Origin: Victivallales bacterium
Lineage (GTDB): Bacteria; Verrucomicrobiota; Lentisphaeria; Victivallales; UBA1829
DNA: 13,262 nt
Direction: 5' to 3'
NCBI GenBank assembly: GCA_016285335.1
Contig: JAEEQO010000067.1
Location: 1-13,262 of the forward strand
Positions 6,490 through 12,196 of this stretch are shown in pieces (positions within the stretch are counted from its first letter, which is position 1; each line of letters starts with the position of its first letter). The position numbers and the translations under genes are program-made. Below the pieces are notes generated by a model. It saw nothing but the letters and a program-made list of their open reading frames with translations. It was not told where the DNA came from and did not search any database.

Positions 6490-6518
6490 TTGCTTTTTGC
6501 CGTATTCGGGTGTATGGT
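6490..6518 (+). promoter_or_regulatory. Candidate promoter for the pseudopilin gene
   Basis: TTGCTT (6490-6495), a 17-base spacer and TATGGT (6513-6518) lie in the 155-base gap before the pseudopilin. The leader would be about 80 bases. I see no terminator between the preceding gene and this promoter. Confidence 0.45.
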
Positions 6519-6606
6519 ATTAGGATGGTCCTGTTCATTTTCGCTGACTTTTTTTCGGCGGACGGGCAGGAACTCCGGCATTCATACCCGAGGCAAAAGA
6601 GGAACA

Positions 6607-7494
6607 ATGAGACACGTCAGCCGCTTTCATTCCGAAAGAAGCAAATGCGCATCCCGGCGGTTCACCCTGGTCGAGCTCCTGGTCGTGATCGCGATCATCG
6701 CGATCCTGGCCGGGCTGATCCTGCCCGCGCTGTCGTCGTCGAGGAACAGCGCCCGCCTGGCGCAGTGCGTCAGCAACATCCGCGAAGTCACGCTGATGCA
6801 CCTTTTTTATGTCGATGCGAGCGGCGGGTATTTCTGCCCTGCGTGGGACGCTTCGTTCGACAGCTGGGAGTCGTCCTCAAACCACCGCGGCCCCGGCATC
6901 CTCTCGCGCCTGGTCCCGGATTCCAGCGCCGCGAACGGCCGCGTATTCGAATGTCCCTCCGCGAAGTCCGAACTCACGATCAACCTGGCCTGGACCGCCC
7001 GTTTCGCCGGGTACGGCATGAACTACCAGCTCTCGTTCTCCGGTCCGTCGGCGCAGCCGCCGAACTTCCGTCCCTGCCGCATCACGCAGGTGAAAAGCCC
7101 GTCGAAGCTGATCGTGCTCTCCGACGCCGCATGCTTCCTCGCCGGAAACGGCAGCCGCCCCTCGCCGACCGCGTTCCTCTACAATCCGACGTCCGGCCTG
7201 GGCGGCTACTCCGACTTCCGGCATTCCGGCAAAAGCGTCGTGTCCTTCGTGGACGGCCATGCGACGGCCTGGACCGCGTTCACGCCGCGTCCGGCGGATT
7301 CGTCCGGCTGGGAGACGCGCGTCGGCTACCTGGCCCCCGACGACGCCATGTACGACCCGTTCCTGAGAGCGGAAGACGCGCCGGAGTTCGAGGTCGTCAC
7401 GCCGGAAGACGTCCCGCTCGTGATCTCGCCCGGCCCCGAACGCCTCATTTCGCCGCAAATCTCCCCGAAGATCTCGCCCCGGCCGGGAAACTGA
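6607..7494 (+). CDS. Prepilin-type N-terminal domain protein with H-X9-DG motif (pseudopilin-like)
   Basis: A 295-residue secreted or surface protein. A basic leader (residues 1-18) ends in RR, followed by FTLVELLVVIAIIAILAG (F19, E23 at position +5) and LILPAL, the type IV prepilin cleavage/methylation domain that acts as signal and membrane anchor. The residue before F19 is Arg, not the classical Gly. The body continues with a globular part (NIREVTLMHLFYVDASGGYF). Then comes FRHSGKSVVSFVDGHATAW, an exact H-x9-D-G motif (H206, D216, G217) of the prepilin-type processing-associated domain. The tail holds four ISP triplets. The start has AGAGGA just upstream (6598-6603). The frame is open back to 6418, but that extension has no pilin features. 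Such proteins are multiplied in Lentisphaerae/Verrucomicrobia/Planctomycetes; their function is poorly known, perhaps extracellular polysaccharide handling. Confidence 0.92.
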   Translation: MRHVSRFHSERSKCASRRFTLVELLVVIAIIAILAGLILPALSSSRNSARLAQCVSNIREVTLMHLFYVDASGGYFCPAWDASFDSWESSSNHRGPGILSRLVPDSSAANGRVFECPSAKSELTINLAWTARFAGYGMNYQLSFSGPSAQPPNFRPCRITQVKSPSKLIVLSDAACFLAGNGSRPSPTAFLYNPTSGLGGYSDFRHSGKSVVSFVDGHATAWTAFTPRPADSSGWETRVGYLAPDDAMYDPFLRAEDAPEFEVVTPEDVPLVISPGPERLISPQISPKISPRPGN

Positions 7495-7549
7495 ACCGGG
7501 ACCGAGGGAAAAATCATTGTCTTTCGGCATATCCGCGTTCACAAAGACG

Positions 7550-7574
7550 TTTTCCGGCTTGTTTATTCGGAAAA
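7550..7574. promoter_or_regulatory. Inverted repeat across the -35 box of the redox operon, candidate operator
   Basis: TTTTCCG (7550-7556) and CGGAAAA (7568-7574) are perfect 7-bp arms around an 11-base centre that contains the -35 box. This is a good position for a repressor. It does not match the Rex redox-sensor site (TTGTGAA/TTCACAA). Confidence 0.35.
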
Positions 7575-7588
7575 GCGTGCTATATTAT
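7559..7588 (+). promoter_or_regulatory. Promoter of the NuoE-NuoF-GltD redox operon
   Basis: TTGTTT (7559-7564) is followed by TATATTAT (7581-7588): 16 bases to TATATT or 18 to TATTAT. The leader to 7657 is about 65 bases, with a 36-base G-free run (7612-7647), so it should be unstructured and allow easy ribosome access. Confidence 0.7.
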
Positions 7589-7657
7589 AGTTTGCGCATT
7601 TAAACAACCTGCACTTTTTTCACACCCATACCCATAACACACCCACAGGGAAAAATC

Positions 7658-8113
7658 ATGAACAGCGCTTTTTCCTACCTCGGAGAAGTGGAGCCTGACA
7701 AGGGCAACCTGATCAAGGGGCTCCAGCTCATCCAGACCCGCGAAGGGTACGTCTCGAACGACGGCATCCTGGCGGCCGCCGAGCATTTCGGCATCCCGGC
7801 CGCGGAAGTCGAAGGCGTCCTCACGTTCTACGCCCAGTTCAAACGCACCAAACCCGGCAAGTACAAACTCAGCGTCTGCGACGGCACCGCGTGCCACATC
7901 AAGGGCTCCACGCAGATCCGCGCCTGGGTCTCCGCCGAACTCGGCATCAACGACGGCGAGACCACCGAAGACGGCCTTTTCTCCATCGAGACCGTCGCCT
8001 GCCTCGGCTGCTGCTCCCTCGCCCCCGTCCTCTCCATCAACGGACGCGTCTACGGCAAGCTCGACCGCAAAAGCCTGACGAAGATCCTCAACGAGTACAA
8101 AGCGAAAGGCTGA
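7658..8113 (+). CDS. NuoE-like [2Fe-2S] subunit of a flavin-based NAD(H) redox complex (HydC/HndA/BfuC type)
   Basis: A 151-residue cytoplasmic electron-transfer subunit with a helical N-terminal part (LIKGLQLIQTREGYVSNDG) and a thioredoxin-like [2Fe-2S] domain. Cluster ligands are visible as CDGTAC (C-x4-C) and CLGCC; the spacing from the second Cys to the CLGC motif is normal for NuoE/HydC. VEGVLTFYAQFKRTKPGKY is the classical NuoE sequence ahead of the first cysteine. The ribosome binding site is AGGG seven bases before the ATG. It is first in a three-gene operon; the next gene begins six bases after its stop. Its role is to pass electrons between the NuoF-like flavin subunit and the third subunit. 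Similarity to NADP-reducing hydrogenase subunits does not itself imply a hydrogenase. Confidence 0.93.
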   Translation: MNSAFSYLGEVEPDKGNLIKGLQLIQTREGYVSNDGILAAAEHFGIPAAEVEGVLTFYAQFKRTKPGKYKLSVCDGTACHIKGSTQIRAWVSAELGINDGETTEDGLFSIETVACLGCCSLAPVLSINGRVYGKLDRKSLTKILNEYKAKG

Positions 8114-8119
8114 TCCGCC

Positions 8120-9853
8120 ATGGCAGACATCAAACGCATCAAAGTCGGGACCGCCTCCTGCGGTCTGGCCGCCGGAGCGGGCGCAGTCCTGGAAGCCCTC
8201 CGCAAACAGGCGGGCTCCATCCCGGTCGACGAGGCCGGCTGCATGGGTCACTGCTACGCCGAACCCATCGTGGAACTCGAACTCACCGACGGCACCAGCG
8301 TCTTCTACGCCCGCGTGAAGGGCACCGACGAAGCAGCGGCCGCCATCCTCGCCCAGAGCGAAGAAGGCCGGTTCGTTTTCCCGGAGAAGCGCTCCAAGCT
8401 CGAAAAACTCCTCGTGACCCGTCTCGCGGGCCGCATTAATCCCGTCTCCCTCGACGAATACAAGGCCAACGGCGGCTTCTCCGCCCTCGAAAAGGTCTTC
8501 TCCATGACCCCGGAACAGGTTGTCGACGCGGTGAAGGCGTCCGGCCTCCGCGGTCGCGGCGGCGCCGGCTTCCCCACCGGCATGAAGTGGAGCTTCCTCG
8601 CGGCGAAGAAGGTCCCGGACAAAGTCCAGATCTGCAACGCCGACGAAGGCGACCCGGGCGCGTTCATGGACCGCTCCATGATGGAAAGCGTCCCCTACCA
8701 GGTCCTCGAAGGCATGCTCATCGGCGCGTACGCCACCGACGCGACCCGCCTCTTCATCTACTGCCGCGCGGAATATCCGCTGGCCATCAAGCACCTCACG
8801 ATCGCCATCGAGGAAATGAAGAAGGCCGGCCTCAACAAGCTCCCGGGCCGCGAAGCCCCGCTTGAGATCACGATCAAGGAAGGCGCCGGCGCGTTCGTCT
8901 GCGGCGAAGAGACCGCCATGATCCATTCGCTCGAAGGCAAGCGCGGCACCCCGCGTTTCCGCCCGCCGTTCCCGACCGACAGCGGCTGGAACACGCTCCC
9001 GACCGCCATCAACAATGTCGAGACGTTCGCGAACATCCCGATCATCTTCCAGATCGGCGCGGAAGCCTACGCCGCCATCGGCACCGAAAAGAGCAAGGGC
9101 ACCAAGATCTTCGCCCTCGCCGGCGACGTGAAGACCCCGGGCCTCGTCGAGGTCCCCATGGGCATCACGCTCGGCGAGATCGTGTACGACATCGGCGGAG
9201 CCGAGCCCGGCACAGTGAAGGCCGTCCAGACCGGCGGTCCCTCCGGCGGCTGCATCCCCGCCTCCGAGTTTGGCGTGAAGATCGACTACGACTCCCTCGG
9301 CAAGCTCGGCGCCATCATGGGCTCCGGCGGCCTCATCGTGATCGGCAACAACCGCTGCATGGTGGAGACCGCGCGCTACTTCCTGAACTTCACCCGCCGC
9401 GAATCCTGCGGCAAGTGCACGTTCTGCCGCGTCGGCACCACCCGCATGTACGAAGCGCTCGAGCGCATCACCTCCGGCAAGGGCTCCATGGACGACATCG
9501 CGTTCCTGGAGGACATCGCGCCGAAGATCAAGAAGGGCGCGCTCTGCGGCCTCGGCCAGACCGCCCCGAATCCCGCGCTCTCCACGCTGCGCTACTTCAA
9601 GAACGAATACCTCGCGCACGTTCAGGACCACGTCTGCGAAGCGCTCGCGTGCCCCGCGCTCGTCGACGTCGCCATCGACCCGGCCAAGTGCATCAAGTGC
9701 AAGCTCTGCGTGAAGACCTGCCCGGTCGGCGCCATCGACCCGGCCAACAATTTCTCGGTCGACAACGCCAAGTGCACCAAGTGCAATTCCTGCATCGAAG
9801 TCTGCCCGAAGAAGGCCGTCTCCCGCGTCCGCAAACAATCCGCCAATGCCTGA
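8120..9853 (+). CDS. NuoF-like FMN and NAD(H)-binding subunit (HydB/HndC/BfuB type)
   Basis: A 577-residue subunit with every domain of the bifurcating-type NuoF. An N-terminal thioredoxin-like [2Fe-2S] domain has C14, C41 and C45. The FMN-binding SGLRGRGGAGFPTGMKW is at about 140-156. The NAD(H) region has CNADEGDPGAFMDR and GAGAFVCGEETA (about 256-267). An SLBB domain precedes the [4Fe-4S] ligands ESCGKCTFC (C430, C433, C436) with C476. Two C-terminal ferredoxin clusters follow (C524/527/530/534 and C552/555/558/562). The N-terminal [2Fe-2S] and C-terminal ferredoxin domains are missing from respiratory complex I NuoF and are typical of HydB, HndC and BfuB. The stop lies ten bases before the next start. 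It is the probable site of NAD(H) oxidation or reduction and a candidate for the bifurcation centre. Confidence 0.94.
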   Translation: MADIKRIKVGTASCGLAAGAGAVLEALRKQAGSIPVDEAGCMGHCYAEPIVELELTDGTSVFYARVKGTDEAAAAILAQSEEGRFVFPEKRSKLEKLLVTRLAGRINPVSLDEYKANGGFSALEKVFSMTPEQVVDAVKASGLRGRGGAGFPTGMKWSFLAAKKVPDKVQICNADEGDPGAFMDRSMMESVPYQVLEGMLIGAYATDATRLFIYCRAEYPLAIKHLTIAIEEMKKAGLNKLPGREAPLEITIKEGAGAFVCGEETAMIHSLEGKRGTPRFRPPFPTDSGWNTLPTAINNVETFANIPIIFQIGAEAYAAIGTEKSKGTKIFALAGDVKTPGLVEVPMGITLGEIVYDIGGAEPGTVKAVQTGGPSGGCIPASEFGVKIDYDSLGKLGAIMGSGGLIVIGNNRCMVETARYFLNFTRRESCGKCTFCRVGTTRMYEALERITSGKGSMDDIAFLEDIAPKIKKGALCGLGQTAPNPALSTLRYFKNEYLAHVQDHVCEALACPALVDVAIDPAKCIKCKLCVKTCPVGAIDPANNFSVDNAKCTKCNSCIEVCPKKAVSRVRKQSANA

Positions 9854-9863
9854 GGTAACGTCC

Positions 9864-11900
9864 ATGTCTGACATCATCTTCAAAATCGACGGCCGCGAGG
9901 TCGCCGCACAGCCGGGCGAGACCATCCTTCAGGCCGCCGCCCGCATCGGCGTGGAAATCCCCACGCTCTGCTACAACCAGAAAATCTCCAAGACCACCAG
10001 CTGCTTCGTCTGCGTCGTGAAGGACTGCAAGACCGGCAAATTCCTGCCGTCCTGCTCCGCATGCCCGGCCCCCGGACAGGAGATCGACGCCTCGTCCGAC
10101 GAGGTGAAGGACATGCGCCGCACCGCCCTCTCCCTGCTCGTCTCCGAGCACACCGGCGACTGCGAAGCCCCCTGCACGCTCGCCTGCCCCGCCCACGCCA
10201 CCGTCGAGGAATACGTCCGCGCCGGCCGCAACGGCGACTTCAAAAAGGCGCTCGAGATCATCAAGCAGCGCATCCCGCTGCCGATGTCCGTCGGCCGCGT
10301 CTGCCCGCGTTTCTGCGAACGCGACTGCCGCCGCAACATCGGAGGCAAGCCCGTCTCCATCAACGACGTGAAGCGCCTCTCCGCCGACATGTACTACGAC
10401 ACGTACATGGAGGACCTCCCGGCCCTCAACGGCAAGCGCGTCGCCATCGTCGGCGCGGGCCCCGCGGGTCTCTCCGCCGCCTACTACCTGCGCCTGCAGG
10501 GCGTCGCCTCGTTCCTGTTCGAACAGATGCCCGAAGCCGGCGGCATGCTCCGCTACGGCATCCCGGAATTCCGTCTGCCGAAGGACACGCTCCGCAAGGA
10601 GCTCGCCCACTTCGACAAGATGGGCGGCATCGAAATCCGCACCGGCCAGAAGCTCGGCAAGGACTTCACCATCGAACAGCTCGAGCAGGATTTCGATGCC
10701 GTGATCCTGGCGGTCGGCTCCTGGGCCTCCAGCTCCATGCGCATCGACGGCGAAGAAGCCGCCCAGAAGGGCATCCAGTGGCTCGGCGACATCGCCGGAA
10801 AGAACTGGAAAGACTGCCCGAACCCCGGACGCACCATCGTGGTCGGCGGCGGCAACACCGCCATCGACTGCGCCCGCACCGCGCTCCGTCTCGGCGGCGA
10901 CGTGACCATCGTGTACCGCCGCACGCGCAACGAGATGCCCGCGCAGGCCGTCGAAGTCGACGAGGCGATGGAGGAAGGCGTCAAGTTCGAATTCCTCACC
11001 GCGCCCGCCGCCCTTACGAAGAACGCCGACGGCTCGCTCGCGCTCTCCTGCGCCCGCATGCAGCTCGGCGAACCCGACGCCTCCGGACGCCGTTCCCCGG
11101 TCCTGATCCCCGGCTCCGAGTTCAAGCTCCAGGCCGACACCGTGATCTCCGCCATCGGCCAGCGCACCGTCGTGCCCGAAGGCTTCGCCGCCTCCAAGCG
11201 CGGCTTCGAAATCTCCGACAGCGATTTCACCTGCACCGGCAGGAAGAAAGTCTTCGCCGCGGGCGACTGCGTGTCCGGCCCCGCCACCGTCGTGGAAGCC
11301 CTCGCAGCAGGCCGCAAGGCCGCGCTCTCCGTCGTCGACTTCCTGAACGGCGTCCCGCACAAGGCACCGTTCGAGTTCAACGTCTCCCGCGGCCACTGGC
11401 GCTCCCTCGCGAAGGAAGACCTCGTCTATATCCGCCAGGTCTCCGACGCCGAACGCATCCAGCCCGAATACATCCCGCTGGAGGAACGCAAGACCACGTT
11501 CCACGAGCTGTACCCGACCTTCACGCAGGCGCAGGTCTCCGGCGAAGCCGACCGCTGCATCGAATGCAGCTGCACCGGCAAGCACGACTGTCTGCTGAAA
11601 AAGCACTCCACCGCCTATGGCGTGAACCCCGACGCCTACAAGGGCTCCAAGCCGATTTCCGCCGTCGACGTCCGCCACAAATACATCATTCACGACAAGC
11701 AGAAATGCATCCGCTGCGGCACATGCGTGAAAGTCTGCTCCGAGATCATCAACAAGTCCCTCCTCGGCATGATGAAACGCGGCTTCCACACCATGGTCGA
11801 CACGACCTTCGGACAGGGCCTCCCGGACTACTGCGTCGATTGCGGCGCGTGCGTGAAGGAATGCCCCACCGGCGCACTCGACTGGAAGAAGAAAGAGTAA
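9864..11900 (+). CDS. [2Fe-2S]-GltD/NfnL-like FAD, NADP(H) oxidoreductase-ferredoxin fusion, third subunit of a putative bifurcating transhydrogenase
   Basis: A 678-residue fusion. Residues 1-80 are a NuoG/HydA-type [2Fe-2S] domain with perfect C-x10-C-x2-C-x13-C spacing (C36, C47, C50, C64). A GltD-type Fe-S helical domain follows (DCEAPCTLACP; GRVCPRFCERDCRR). Next comes an FAD Rossmann fold (RVAIVGAGPAGLSAAYYL, from 192; GGMLRYGIPEFRLPK) and a second one (TIVVGGGNTAIDCA, from about 324) with YRRTRNEMPA, the arginines being typical of NADP(H) binding. A Cys motif CIECSC...C (565-576) precedes two ferredoxin clusters (C615/618/621/625 and C657/660/663/667). There are no [FeFe]-hydrogenase H-cluster motifs. 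The start at 9864 has TGAGGT seven bases upstream; a Met at 9846 overlaps the previous gene and lacks a site. From family knowledge, NuoE plus NuoF plus a GltD-like protein resembles the Stn-type or NfnABC/BfuABC transhydrogenases linking NADH, ferredoxin and NADPH. The reaction itself is inference. Confidence 0.9.
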   Translation: MSDIIFKIDGREVAAQPGETILQAAARIGVEIPTLCYNQKISKTTSCFVCVVKDCKTGKFLPSCSACPAPGQEIDASSDEVKDMRRTALSLLVSEHTGDCEAPCTLACPAHATVEEYVRAGRNGDFKKALEIIKQRIPLPMSVGRVCPRFCERDCRRNIGGKPVSINDVKRLSADMYYDTYMEDLPALNGKRVAIVGAGPAGLSAAYYLRLQGVASFLFEQMPEAGGMLRYGIPEFRLPKDTLRKELAHFDKMGGIEIRTGQKLGKDFTIEQLEQDFDAVILAVGSWASSSMRIDGEEAAQKGIQWLGDIAGKNWKDCPNPGRTIVVGGGNTAIDCARTALRLGGDVTIVYRRTRNEMPAQAVEVDEAMEEGVKFEFLTAPAALTKNADGSLALSCARMQLGEPDASGRRSPVLIPGSEFKLQADTVISAIGQRTVVPEGFAASKRGFEISDSDFTCTGRKKVFAAGDCVSGPATVVEALAAGRKAALSVVDFLNGVPHKAPFEFNVSRGHWRSLAKEDLVYIRQVSDAERIQPEYIPLEERKTTFHELYPTFTQAQVSGEADRCIECSCTGKHDCLLKKHSTAYGVNPDAYKGSKPISAVDVRHKYIIHDKQKCIRCGTCVKVCSEIINKSLLGMMKRGFHTMVDTTFGQGLPDYCVDCGACVKECPTGALDWKKKE

Positions 11901-11932
11901 GCGTCACAGCGTCTTGCGCTAGTCTTACATCC

Positions 11933-11965
11933 GGGGCCTGGCCTTATCGCCAGGTCCCGTTTTTT
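11933..11965 (+). terminator. Rho-independent terminator of the redox operon
   Basis: GGGGCCTGGC (11933-11942) pairs with GCCAGGTCCC (11949-11958, one G-U pair) around a six-base loop, followed by GTTTTTT. It lies 33 bases after the last stop and closes the three-gene operon, so no fourth (hydrogenase or formate dehydrogenase) subunit is co-transcribed. Confidence 0.92.
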
Positions 11966-12076
11966 GTGTCATAATAGATATATTTATTGCCGGTCATAAT
12001 CTTTTATATTTACTGTCGTATCCGATTCGACTGTCTTTATTGATCTATATTTTTTTCGAAAAAATCGGCTTTTTTT

Positions 12077-12099
12077 TACGCGCGTATACGCGTACGCGC
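12077..12099. promoter_or_regulatory. 23-bp strictly alternating pyrimidine-purine (Z-DNA-prone) tract with overlapping palindromes, abutting the gyrB -35 box
   Basis: Every base from 12077 to 12099 alternates pyrimidine-purine, made of CG, TA, GT and AC steps. It contains the exact 12-bp palindrome CGCGTATACGCG (12081-12092) and the overlapping CGCGTACGCG (12089-12098). It lies between an AT-rich spacer, which carries the palindrome TTTTTTCGAAAAAA (12051-12064), and the -35 box at 12100. It could be an operator or a supercoiling-sensitive element. Confidence 0.5.
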
Positions 12100-12129
12100 T
12101 TGAAAATAGTGTTTGGCGGTGTATATTAT
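12100..12129 (+). promoter_or_regulatory. gyrB promoter
   Basis: TTGAAA (12100-12105) is followed by TATATTAT (12122-12129): 16 bases to TATATT or 18 to TATTAT. This is the same layout as the promoters at 7559 and 4693. The leader is about 60 bases. Confidence 0.72.
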
Positions 12130-12196
12130 ATTGAAAACTTATTGAAGCAACGAACCCGCGTCCGGTCAACCCCGGCCGCACCTCATGGAGAATCCA

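Noticed and set aside
9846..9866. Earlier start of the GltD-like fusion at 9846
   Set aside because: It overlaps the previous gene and lacks a ribosome site; the ATG at 9864 has TGAGGT at good distance.
7580..9925. 781-codon open frame on the minus strand
   Set aside because: It is antisense to the NuoE and NuoF genes, which have unambiguous motifs. Long antisense frames arise from the C-ending codon bias; its product is low-complexity Gly/Ala/Asp/Val-rich.
9693..11789. 698-codon open frame on the minus strand
   Set aside because: Antisense shadow of the GltD-like fusion gene, with the same low-complexity composition and no recognisable domain.
8120..11900. [FeFe]-hydrogenase identity of the three-gene operon
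   Set aside because: The third subunit has none of the H-cluster cysteine motifs (TSCCPxW, MPCxxK, ExMxCxxGC), and a terminator closes the operon.
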